Below are positions 33,171 through 43,092 of a stretch of DNA of 64,000 nt, in pieces. The notes beneath the pieces are model-generated. The model saw nothing but the letters and a program-made list of their open reading frames with translations. It was not told where the DNA came from and made no database searches. Location: positions 45,081,874 through 45,145,873 of the forward strand of contig NC_054868.1 of assembly GCF_018320785.1 (NCBI RefSeq), read 5' to 3'. This DNA is from Cheilinus undulatus. Its lineage: Eukaryota > Chordata > Actinopteri > Labriformes > Labridae. A program made the position numbers and the translations under genes. Position 1 is the first letter of the stretch. Every line of letters begins with the position of its first letter.

Positions 33171-33470
33171 CCACCCATCTATTCCCCTATCCATTATCTA
33201 TACTGTTAATCCTGTTTGGGGTTATGGTGGCTGGAGCCAATCCCAGCTGTCACTGGGCAAGAGAGAGGGTGAACACTGGTCTGGCAACCAATTAATCACA
33301 GGGCTAACATACAGCAAAAACAAGCAACCAAGCTCACACCCACGGTCAGTTTAGAGTCAACAGTCAACTCGATGAGCATGTTTTTGTGGGAGGGAGCTGG
33401 AGTATGCATGTTCTCCCACGCATGGGGAGAACATGCAAACTTCTCACAGAAAGGTCCTGGACCACAGGTT
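33171..33470 (-). repeat. SINE-like dispersed repeat (second copy)
   Basis: CTATCCATTATCTATACTG, GGCTGGAGCCAATCCCAGCT, GTTTAGAGTCAACAGTCAAC and GAGAACATGCAAACTTC match the copy at 3,375-3,735 in the same orientation. The tRNA-like head is missing. It lies between the arpc1a promoter and the LITAF-domain gene. Confidence 0.7.
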
Positions 33471-33706
33471 ATGTGCCTGCAGTGTGCAACTTGTTGATTA
33501 CAAAATGGAGTTGTATCATTTTAAAGGGCACTGAACATTGATTCATGGGTAATATGATCTTGAACCAATCAGAGAAGAGAGCAATTAGTTCCTCTCCACT
33601 GCACCTGCTTGACCTACAGGCAAACTGCTGCTGGCTGCAAGCACCAAAATCCATCCAGATTAAAAGCCCTTTTAACCTGTGGTTGACTTTGACAATTAAC
33701 AGTGAA

Positions 33707-36700
33707 ATGGAGTCATTATCAAAGATGGATGAGGTGTTTCCTACACCTCCACCATACTTCTTACCAGGTAAAATCCTCTCCCAGCCTACATTTCTACTCA
33801 TATGCATGAAAAGGAACATGTATGTGTTTGTTTGTTTTTTCCTCAGATGAAAGTGAAACAGGACAAGATGTCAGAGTATACCATGTCCACTCACCTTTTA
33901 CCCCTCCACCACCTCCGTCATTCTCCTTTTCTCCTGGTGTTGGCTGCTCCACACAAAATCACACACCTGTACAAGGTATGTGCTCACTCTGTTTCAGTCC
34001 TCCATTTTGAATATGTTCACTTTGTCTACATTTTAGATTCTCTTCCCTAATAATTCAAGTGCATGTTTTCAGTAATGGCTACTTTTAGTTGTAATTGTCA
34101 GGTTGGGCTGGTAAACTATGACTTTAATGTGATTGTCCAAGAGATTTAAAAGTGGGAAACAGGGAATGTATTAGGAGGGAAAAAACTAAAACATGCAGAT
34201 TTAGGGGCAGAAGCTGAACAATGAGGATGTAAAGTTAGAGTTTGTCTGGGAGAATTGGGATTAGCATTTCTCAAGGCTGGCTCACACGAAAATAATTTTT
34301 TACAATATTAACCAATTTTGTAAATAACAGAGCCTTTAGCCTTTTAACTTCAGAGTAAACCAGCTTAATGTGGCTAGTAGTTAGCTATTCACATCTATTG
34401 CTGTAGCAATTTTGGTCCAACTTCACTCCTAGTCAGCTCAAATGTGGAATGTTTTGGACACACAGAAACACTTGTGTTGCTGCCACAAATCAACAAGCTG
34501 GTCCTTCATTTCTGACATTCATCAAACACCATGCCTCATGTTTACTGTGGTCACCATGGCTGTGTTTGTTGTGCTTCCTCCTTGGATCAACCTGACTGGC
34601 TAACGCTATGCTGCATGTGACAATCCAGAGTCCATGCTCCCCTGCACAACAGGATTTCTGATCATAAATATTGAACATGTTTAATATTTCACTAGCAAGG
34701 GCCATACCATCAACAGGATGTGATTTGACAACTATTTATTGATGATTTTGGAATGATTCATTTGAGCAGTAATGGTTTAGGGAAGCTTTGGGAACTGCAG
34801 CTCCCGGGCACAACAGTCGGCCTTTTAAGAGCCCTATGGATAGGGTGAAGAGAGAAATAGAAGAAAGAGGAGGGAGAGAGGGTTGCAGAATATGAGAACA
34901 AGAGAGGTGGAGATGGGCAGGTTGGAATTTATAGGAACGTAGGAAGAGGCGAGGTTGAGGTGTGGACCTGCTTCGGAAACTTTGCTATATAGGATTCTTC
35001 ATGATGTCAAAGTGGAGCAGCCCTGACCACCTCTGAGCAGACCATGGAGGGTAAAATCAGTCTTAACACACCTCACACCACAGGAAAATCTGGCAAAGTA
35101 ATCTTTAGATTCCCAGTTTCTTTTATTGATGAGAAAGCTAATAATTAACTTGCTAAATTTGGGAGAAGGGGTGGGATCAAATATGTGTATACTTCTTCCC
35201 ACTCCTTTTTGGATGTACAAACCAAATCATTTAGTGTTGTATGCTTTTTATGTTTATCCACTACTATATGAACATTATTTTATCATTTTCGCTTTCCCCC
35301 TTTTTTGCACGTTCAACATAAACTTTCAAACAAACAAACAAAAGAACCATCAGATAATTGGGCCTTTGCCAACTTCGGTTGGTAGAGGGAATAAGGCCCA
35401 AAACTGGCATGATCATCTTGTACTGCTTACCAGCCTTAAGCTAGGAGTGCAGGGACATTTTGTGCATCTGATTTATGATGATTTATGCATACAGATGAAT
35501 CGGGTATAAGTTTTGATGTGCAGTAAGTTAGTTATGTTTTGCTATGCTACAGTCTGGACAACGACTTTGATTGACATGTATACAGAGAAATACAGACCAA
35601 AGGTTGCAGACATGGTGCATTGTTTTGGCATTTTAATTGGCTAAAATTTGGACTGGAGATGTTAAAAATGGGACATATAAGGGTTTTATAGATTTGTGTT
35701 GGGACACAGGAGGCAGAGCCTGACAACGGGATGTTCCTGGTTAAATTGGATCATTCCCACTTAAATCAGGACTGTTCCTGTTAAATCAGGACTCTTGGTT
35801 AAATCGGGACCGTCCTGGTTAAATTGGGTACGGTCACTGTAGAGTAGGGGGAGGTAGAGCAACTTCCAAGGGACCCTTTCCTTGTTGTTTGTGGCAGAAA
35901 TGAGTGGCCTTCTGCTCTGGTTTTAAGCATCAGCATTATCCATGGTTTGCACGTACAGAGCCTGGGTGTGTTGAAGGTGGTGATGCTGTTGGAGCCGTGA
36001 TAACCATGTGGTAGAGAAGGCGTGATAAAGAAGGCAGGTGGCTCTGGGGTGCAGGAGTTCACAGCTCAGCCTTCTGGAAGTTCCCACTCGACAGCCCTGG
36101 TGAAGTGCTGTCTTTTTGCTACACATCAAGTCTGCATGGTTGACAGTAGAGGCCAACATTAAGGGCATAATTGGGTTTAGGGATTTCCTCACTCAGTGCT
36201 TATCCTCTCAGTGGGGCACACGTATCTTGTGTTTATTTCAACTACAGTCCTGATCAGATCATGCTGAGAGTGTTGGGTTGTTACTCATCAGAGTGTAACA
36301 TGTAATACTGAAATGTTCTTTAAAGACAGGTGACTCGTTTACTTCCCTCCTCGTCTTCTCTCTAGCGTCTGCTCTCCCTCTGTCGACTACCATACCCAAG
36401 TTTGTGAGCTACGAGACTCGGCTGTCTCGCTACCCGGCTCTGACAACCTGCCTGTCCTGTCAGACTCAGGTCACCACACAGGTCACCTACCAAGTCGGCA
36501 CTCATGCGTGGCTCATGTGTCTGGTGTTTGTGTTATGCGGGTGAGAACAGATTCATTTAAACAACTTAATCTGTATAATCTAATTACCCAGCATCGATCA
36601 CACACATAAACAAAGACTGACGTGGTGTTTCTCTCTCATAGATTGCTGCTCGGATGTTGCCTGATTCCATTTTTTTTTAACCATTTCAAGGATGTCTATC

Positions 36701-36759
36701 ACACCTGTCCTCGCTGTCGACGGGTTCTGCATATTCACAGGAGAACGTGCTGTGAATGA
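33707..36759 (+). CDS. LITAF-domain protein (LITAF/CDIP1-like), endosomal membrane zinc protein
   Basis: Four coding exons, 33707-33767, 33847-33975, 36366-36540 and 36642-36759, join in phase to 160 residues, the size of human LITAF. The N-terminus is proline-rich and has a PPPY motif (14-17), the type that recruits Nedd4-family ubiquitin ligases in LITAF, plus a run of five prolines. The C-terminal LITAF domain has CLSC (92-95), a hydrophobic membrane-inserting segment (111-134) and HTCPRC (142-147). Together the two cysteine pairs form one zinc site on the cytoplasmic face of late endosomes and lysosomes. The FKDVYHTCP spelling is closer to CDIP1 than to LITAF, so orthology is left open. 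The start is the first in-frame ATG of the exon; Met7 is an alternative. It ends CCE, with no clear tyrosine motif after the zinc site. A poly(A) signal follows at 36,970. Confidence 0.9.
35733..35829 (+). repeat. Short tandem repeat, unit about 19-22 bp
   Basis: Four to five imperfect copies of a GGTTAAATCAGGACTGTTCC-like unit lie in the second intron of the LITAF-domain gene. Copies differ by substitutions and small deletions. Confidence 0.75.
35860..36215. repeat. Dispersed repeat, copy 1 (partner at 40,250-40,480)
   Basis: CTGCATGGTTGACAGTAGAG, GGCCAACATTAAGGGC, GGGTTTAGGGATTTC and CAGTGGGGCACA recur in the same order at 40,388-40,474. The family is unidentified. It sits in an intron of the LITAF-domain gene. 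Confidence 0.6.
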
Positions 36760-36969
36760 GTTAATCTCAAGTGCCATCTCTCTGTTGGAAAAGTCCACAC
36801 TGGTTATTGTTGTTAAACGTGTGCATGCTTCTTTCAAAGTCAGTCACAATGACTTTAATGTAAATTTACTTTAAATGTATGACATATGAGAAGAAACTTC
36901 TAAGTTCCTATTATATTAATACAAAAATTTTAACTGAATTTTAATCATGTTTTGTAACAAAACCATTCA

Positions 36970-36975
36970 AATAAA
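36970..36975 (+). terminator. Poly(A) signal of the LITAF-domain gene
   Basis: AATAAA 211 bases past the stop codon, on the coding strand, in AT-rich 3' UTR-like sequence. Confidence 0.55.
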
Positions 36976-37099
36976 TGTTTGTCTTTTTTTGAAGAAATGG
37001 GGCTGATTTTTGGGGTTGGGGGGCGGGGTTCTGGCTTGTATACAAGTGTATAGCATAGGAAAAGGACGTTTCAGAGAGCCTGAGTTACCAGTGTAGGTG

Positions 37100-37287
37100 T
37101 GGAAAATGCAAACCCATTCGGATCTCTCCTGCTCAAAACTTTCAAATGAAGTTTCTCTGCTCTCTCTTTCAGCCCAGTTACTCTCCATCTGTATAAGTTC
37201 TTCTTCGGTGTACTCTGGTTCATACAAATATCTTCTCATATCAACAGTAAACGGCACATCATCATCACTCAAGTCGAGATTGCTCAT
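37100..37287 (-). pseudogene. Orphan acidic exon-like fragment
   Basis: An ATG-led minus-strand frame encodes MSNLDLSDDDVPFTVDMRRY then YLYEPEYTEEELIQMESNWA, with a donor-like site (GAATGG|GTTTGC) after ...ERSEW. The YxYEPEYTEEEL style resembles the N-terminus of fish proteins related to the P2X7 C-terminal zinc domain. That is recognition from memory only. No downstream exon carrying the cysteine cluster was found between here and the LITAF-domain gene. It may be a gene remnant, an exon of an unrecognised gene, or part of a repeat. Confidence 0.3.
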
Positions 37288-37597
37288 ATTGTCTTTGTTT
37301 TAGCTTGGTATGGTGTTACTATCCCTGTAGAAGCCCGCAGACCCACACAGCTGATCAGAGGATAACAGTGCGTAGTGGAAGGAGACAAAATGCCGAAAGC
37401 TGCATCGTAAATTTGTGCCTGACACAGATTGTAGACAAAGCTGTAAAAAGTACTTTGATCTAAAACTGTTAGAAAAACAGATGCTGGTTTGATACAAAAA
37501 GTGAAGTGGAAGAATTACTGTTTTTTAAAATTAAGCAGCTTAAAGCCAGGTGTACACTATGAGGTTTTCAGCTGATTCAAACATGACTCAGTTGGAC

Positions 37598-37775
37598 TTT
37601 TTAAAAAAGATTTATTTTGGGGCTTTTAATGATAGAGGAGGACAGAATCTGAAACAGGGATGAGATAGTTGGGGAGACATGTGGGAAAAGGCCACAGATC
37701 GGGTTCGAACCCAGACCACACTCGTACATGGGGCATGCCATAAACCACTAGGCCGTCTGTGCACCAAGAAGTCAT
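37598..37775 (-). mobile_element. tRNA-derived SINE, same family as 25,957-26,164
   Basis: On the minus strand: head GGTGCACAGACGGCCTAGTG, B-box GGTTCGAACCC (about 37,702-37,712), body CACATGTCTCCCCAACTATC and tail AAAATAAATCTTTTTTA. The head has the single, unduplicated A-box form. It lies between the LITAF-domain gene and prr18. Confidence 0.75.
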
Positions 37776-38429
37776 GTGACTTTCAGTCTGATTGTGCATT
37801 GACTTGGTTTCTAACATTTTTGATATTTTGGCTGTACGACTGCACACTCTTACAGTGAGAGCAGAGCCATGAGGAGAGAACGTCAAAAATAACGTCTTAT
37901 AGAAGATAAGTCTCATCAGCAAATCAAATCCCTTCTGTCCTGATGGAGGTGGTGTCTCACAGTGGTGATCTGCAGCCAGACCCTCCTCGTATGTATGTAG
38001 AGTTATGTCACCTCTGTTTCTCTCCACAACAGACCAAAATATCATTACAAATATGATACTGACGGAAATCCTTGGCAGGGATGAAGTAGGAGAATGTAGT
38101 GCTAACCATGATTTGATTTGAAAGAAGAGAGAAATTTAAAAACTTAACATAGATAAATATAAACCCTGTGGGAAAGTCAGTAACAGGACCTTGAGTCAAA
38201 TCAAATCCACTTTATTTATACAGTTTTATTTATACAGAAGTATTGCCACTTGAGTTCACAGTAGGCTAACTCACTCTCACCTGACATTTTCTCTAGTCAT
38301 GATTACAGCTCGCGTGGGTTAAGCTGCATGTGCACTTGCACTGTGTGTCCTAAGGATTAGAAATGTGTGTTTATTTTGGATCTTTGAGCCCTCGGGATCT
38401 TTGGGTTGTGCACGCCTTTTGCAGCGTGC

Positions 38430-38669
38430 CATGCCCCGCCCTCCTCCTCCTCAGGTATAAGCTTTGTGTTACTCCAGGCAGGATGAGCACCAGAGGAATC
38501 CCAGCAGAGACGCACAGCTGACCCCTGCATGGAGGAGGATGCACCAGAAGACCTCTCCTCTCTCTGTGAATCTGTTTCCTCCTTAGTGTTCTCCTCTTCT
38601 TCCTTTTTCTTCAGCCAGTTTGAAAGCACAACAGAGCTTCTTTCCTATTTGATCCTGTGTGTTGCCAAA
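38430..38669 (+). promoter_or_regulatory. prr18: prr18 core promoter and 5' leader
   Basis: A GC-box-like CCCCGCCCTCC is followed by GGTATAAGC (TATA-like, 38,454-38,462), about 210 bases before the prr18 ATG. An in-frame upstream ATG at 38,529 would add 47 residues rich in Ser and Phe. That extension does not resemble PRR18, so it is treated as leader. Confidence 0.45.
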
Positions 38670-39500
38670 ATGCCGTTCATCCCTCCCGTGTCGATCGCTC
38701 GATCTGTGTCAGGACTGACTGGGAAGGAGAGACACATCAGCAATTCGTCAACTTCGTCTACTTTGGACAAGGTGAAGACCCAAAGGGAGGATAAAGGCAG
38801 CTCAGTGAAGGACAGACTGACGTTAAACTTAAAGCAGCTGGGGAAGAAGAGTCAACCTAGAAGTAATGTGCAGACATCCAAAGGAGTGTCAGGAACAGAG
38901 CTGCATGCAAAGAGAAAGGACAGGCTGTTGCCTTCATCGCAGACAGACAGCGTCCCTGCCTCCAGCTCAGGGGAATCCTTCTCTAAGCCACAGCAGCACA
39001 GACATACCTGCCAAGGCTCTTTAAAGAGTGAACCAGAGGTCAAGACCAGGGTCAGGCACCAGGAAGAGGCCCGCTTCACTCTCACCCTCACTCCTGAGGC
39101 TGTCCTGCTGCTGCAGAGGAGGAACAGCGAGAGACGTCAACATTCATCTTCCAGGAATGCCGGGAGCGTTTCCGGGAGCGCTTCAGACTCCAGACGCAGA
39201 AGGGAGAATGTTCCTAAGAGGCATCAGTCAACCACGCAGAGACACAGCACCCCGAACAACAGAGCGGCTACTAAAAACAACGGCGATGCTGAACTGGCAG
39301 ACATCAGCACGTTTGTGAAAATCTCACTGCTGAATGAGAAGCACAAGTATGATGATGTGGAGTACGAGGAAGAGGAGGACTACGGTGTGGATGAGCGAGT
39401 GGTGCTGAAGTGTACAGAGTGGCTCCGTGGGCTGGAGAACTCACCTGTGACTGTGGGAAATGGTCTGAGTAAGAGTGCAAGCGGGGTGAAAACCTTCTGA
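38670..39500 (+). CDS. prr18: Proline-rich protein 18 homologue
   Basis: An uninterrupted 276-residue frame whose start [12 protein letters not shown] is in good context (GCCAAAATGC). PRR18 is a vertebrate protein of unknown biochemical role, expressed mainly in nervous tissue. Two conserved blocks identify it: [20 protein letters not shown] (135-154), matching the family's RFCLNLTPEAVLVIQKR-type block, and the C-terminal [20 protein letters not shown] (217-236) followed by [12 protein letters not shown]. The rest is Ser/Arg/Lys-rich and of low complexity. Unlike the mammalian protein, the linker is poor in proline. The single coding exon fits the family. Human PRR18 is about 295 residues. 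A longer product from the ATG at 38,529 cannot be excluded. Confidence 0.85.
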   Translation: MPFIPPVSIARSVSGLTGKERHISNSSTSSTLDKVKTQREDKGSSVKDRLTLNLKQLGKKSQPRSNVQTSKGVSGTELHAKRKDRLLPSSQTDSVPASSSGESFSKPQQHRHTCQGSLKSEPEVKTRVRHQEEARFTLTLTPEAVLLLQRRNSERRQHSSSRNAGSVSGSASDSRRRRENVPKRHQSTTQRHSTPNNRAATKNNGDAELADISTFVKISLLNEKHKYDDVEYEEEEDYGVDERVVLKCTEWLRGLENSPVTVGNGLSKSASGVKTF

Positions 39501-39825
39501 ATGTGGAGTAAAAAGTTCTGATCATGATCTGACCTGAGAGGGAAGGAGAGTCTCTGAGCTGGTCTGGTGCGGTTTGTGCTATAGATCCCTCCATGATCTG
39601 TGTTAAACTTGCTTATTCTTCTAGAGTGAAGTCATCAGAACTCATATTTTACTTTAAAAAAACTTTAACTTAAAGCTCCTGTGAGGAACTTTTCTGTTCG
39701 TGTTGGTTTTGGCGCCCCCTGTGTACATAATGGTATCTTATCTCTGCTGTTTTTGTGTACTCTGACAAAAATGTCACCCTGCTTTCATTTAACAGTCATA
39801 ACATTCATCACTGTGAATCTTTGAG

Positions 39826-39831
39826 ATTAAA
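39826..39831 (+). terminator. prr18: Candidate poly(A) signal of prr18
   Basis: ATTAAA about 325 bases past the stop codon. It is the common variant hexamer. No AATAAA was noticed closer. Confidence 0.3.
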
Positions 39832-39875
39832 CATGGAACAGTAAGACCATTTCTGCAGTGTCCAGTTAGTCATTC

Positions 39876-41631
39876 AGTACGTTTACATGCAGTCAGACAA
39901 AAATCAAATCGTTGCTTTGGTCTGACTCGACTTCTAAAATGCACCCAAACATGTTAGCCTTACTGAAACTGTACGATGGCGTAATTGTGCTCAGGCCTTG
40001 TTGGATTCGATGCACTGTGAGTGCAGGCCAGCAGGGAACTGGGAACAGTGGGGCAAACTGACCTAAGTAATGCAATTATGCATCAATTTACTCTATAGTG
40101 CCAGGAATAGTGGTGGGTGAGTACTGGGATCGTCACTTCCTGGATCGTTCATGCTCAGAGTCAGGGACTGCTGAGGTTAGTGATGCTGATTGGTCAGATC
40201 GGCATCATCACTGGTAGAGAAAACAGAGAATGTCTCTGTGTGAGTTAGCTTGGAGAGAGGATGGCTCAGGGATGCCTGGAGATCACTGTTCAGCCCTCTG
40301 GAGGTGTCAAGGTATTAACTGAAAGAAACAGTAGGGTTCCCTCTTGCCAACCCTGGCACAGTGTAGGGTTTCTGCTGCCAATCGTCCTGCATGGTTGACT
40401 TGTGAGGGCCAACATTAAGGGCTTACCTGGGTTAAGAGATTTCTTCTCTGAGCGCTTAACCTTTAGTAGGGCACAAGTAAGTGTTAACCTCAAACTGCAT
40501 ACACCTCAGTCGAAACTGGACAAAGTGTGCATGCTCCACAGCCTCTGTGCTGCTCTTTGACATGGAAGCCAAACAACATAAATGCTAAGCATTGCAGAAG
40601 CTGTGCTTTATCACTTGCCTTTGCATACTGCCATAATCTAGGGAAGAATTGTTCATGTTTTACACACAAAGTCATTCAGCTGCTTGCTAACCTGTTAGTC
40701 AACCCAAACAAGGTCTGATAGTATCTAGATTTGCCTTCCCCAACTTCAGTATGCTGCCGTCCAATTGGACCTGAAAATCTTCTGGGACCCAACAAATCCC
40801 TGGTACAACCATAGCATGAGATTCAGAAGTATTTTCTTTTCTATTTTTTTGTTGATACACAGAGGATTAAAATGCAAATGCTTGGTTTTTGGAGGGACTG
40901 ACATTACTTAGAGCGTATATGTGGGGTAACAGAGTATATTTAATGTGCCACTGCCATTTATTTTATTTTGATTTGGCATCTGCATTTAAAATGGGATTTA
41001 TTTTATTTGTGGTTAATGTAAATGACCTCTCACAGCCCAGTTGCAGTATCCCTAAGGCCCATCGGCGGGCCCTGGCCCACACTTTGGGAAGCACTGTTTT
41101 AGATCAGAGGTTCCCAAACTTTTCAGCCCCCGACCCCTAAAATAGCGGTGACGAAGACCAGGGACCCCCACTGTCCTGAAGACTGGTTGTGGCATAGTTG
41201 AACATAACCATGCACATCTAATGGCTGTCATGTGCAGGAGTTTTTTCTTTATTTCTGCATAAATTTCAACAAATAACCAAAAAAACGAAACGTTTTTGTT
41301 TTTAATTATTTTACAAAAGTGTGCAAATGGTGCAAAACCATTTAAAAATGAGCCATAAAGTGAGTTAAGTTACTGGCATGTTCTCTGTGTATTTCTCCAT
41401 TGTGCTGACTCTGCAAGACTTTGTAAGACTTTGTGCGTCACATTACAACACAATGACGTATTTTTGCTCTGGCCTGGTTGGATTTTAAGCAATGTGAGTG
41501 CAGGCCAGCAGGGGACTGGGAACAAGCGTGCTTCAGCAGGGGACTGGGCAGCTGGCACTAGTGTGTGTGCCCTTAAATATCTGTATTGAGCTATAACTGT
41601 GACCCGACTTAACTGTGCATGTAAACGTACT
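39876..41631. mobile_element. DNA-transposon-like interval bounded by 16-bp inverted repeats
   Basis: AGTACGTTTACATGCA at 39,876 is exactly inverted at 41,616-41,631 (TGCATGTAAACGTACT). Subterminal blocks GCAGGCCAGCAGGGAACTGG (about 40,023) and GCAGGCCAGCAGGGGACTGG (about 41,500) are in direct orientation. Two hAT-like ends (CTTTGGGAAGCACTG near 41,080 and GGTTCCCAAACTTTTC near 41,108) and a dispersed repeat (40,250-40,480) lie inside. It may be one old element with nested insertions or two solo copies in opposite orientation. No transposase frame is present. Confidence 0.5.
40250..40480. repeat. Dispersed repeat, copy 2 (partner at 35,860-36,215)
   Basis: CTGCATGGTTGACTTGTGAG, GGCCAACATTAAGGGC, GGGTTAAGAGATTTC and TAGTAGGGCACA align with copy 1. 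It lies inside the inverted-repeat interval. Confidence 0.6.
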
Positions 41632-43092
41632 TACTATGCCTGACACCTACCTCACAGCAGCAGAGCCAGGCACTTTAAATAACTATTAAAAATAGTGAAT
41701 CATTAGGCTAATGGTCTTAATTGCTTTCTAGTGCATGATTAAGCATCACTATTGATTTCAGTCAGTATCATAAGCAGCTTAAAACTCCTCACAGGAGCTT
41801 TCAGGTCAGAAGTGAAATACAATTTTCTCTCCAGATTTTACGTCCTAAATTGCACATGCAGAAAAAGTATCAGTTAAAGATAAGCATCTTATTCTGGATA
41901 CACTCTTCTTTTTAAACTACGTCAGGATGAGAGGGGTTTCTAAGAATCTGGCATGTAGAATATTTGCTGATAAACGTCAGTCCACAGAAACGACTCCTTA
42001 TCAGCTGATTACATGTAAAACACAGGAAAAGACCGCTCCTCGCTGATTGTGCTGCTGATAGGGATGTGAAAGCACTGACTCAGCGCAGAATTACCGCAGC
42101 TTTCCACATACCTGTAGGGTCTGCTCAGAGACATAAAACTTGTGATGGTACAACTGCATCATGTAGTATTGTCGAAATGGATGGATATAAAACATCATAC
42201 TCTATACAGAGCTGTGATGACAGCCTTATCACAACACCAGAAAGGTTAATTAGAAGTTCTATAGACAATCCTAAAGTTTCCAGATTGTCCAAATTTAGTC
42301 AAATGTGAGTAAAAATGATGCACATGACATGTAGAATATTTAATTTTATTGAATATTTACTATGAATATTTTACTCAGCATTAACACCACAAGGAAAACA
42401 ACGTTTTATACACATATGATTTCGTCATACTCAAAGAAGATAATTTTTCATGCCATGTTATCAGATTTTACAGCATAAATATAATGGCTTTATACTTTAA
42501 CTTCATGTTAATAAGTATTATTTAGTATTTTTGTAAAAACGTGTGTAAAGTTCCTAACAAAAAAGGGTATGATACTATGAAAAGAGGTAAATCCTTACAT
42601 TATTTTTGCAAGATATGAATAATAAAATAAGTTTTATGCCCTGGCTGGTAACTTTTACATGGTTTTATCTAAATATCTCTTATACTATGTTTATTGTGCC
42701 TATCTTTTCCTTACTGTACCTAATGTTAACTCAGTGTAAAGAGCTTAGTGAGGACTTAGACGTCGGCTTGGCAGTTGCTGTGTGTTTCCCTCGTGCACAC
42801 ACCAGGTGTGCTTAGAGACAGTTAATCCACCAGAGACTCAAATGTTATGACACGTGTGTTTGTTTATGTGTGAGAGCATGAGTGAGACATAGTGAGGAAC
42901 TTTGATTTTAACTCATATATTAAATATTCACTTTACAGAGCTTATCTAATCTATTGCACATATAAAAAAAAAAAAAATTTCTAGTGTTACATTTTACCCA
43001 AATGATGGTATGTGTTTCATCTGAGGCCTGTTAAATAAATAAGATGGAGACACACTTCTTGGTTTATGGATACGAGAACAGATGGTTGGTCA
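41632..43092. other. Spacer and probable 3' UTR of the ABCG2-like gene
   Basis: AT-rich, with no gene recognised. Minus-strand AATAAA hexamers at 42,688-42,693 and 42,355-42,360 are candidate poly(A) signals for the ABCG2-like gene ending at 43,093. Confidence 0.4.

Noticed and set aside
38529-38669. Longer prr18 start at 38,529
   Set aside because: The additional 47 residues are Ser/Phe-rich and unlike the known family N-terminus, whereas the start at 38,670 (MPFIPP) fits it. Kept only as an alternative.
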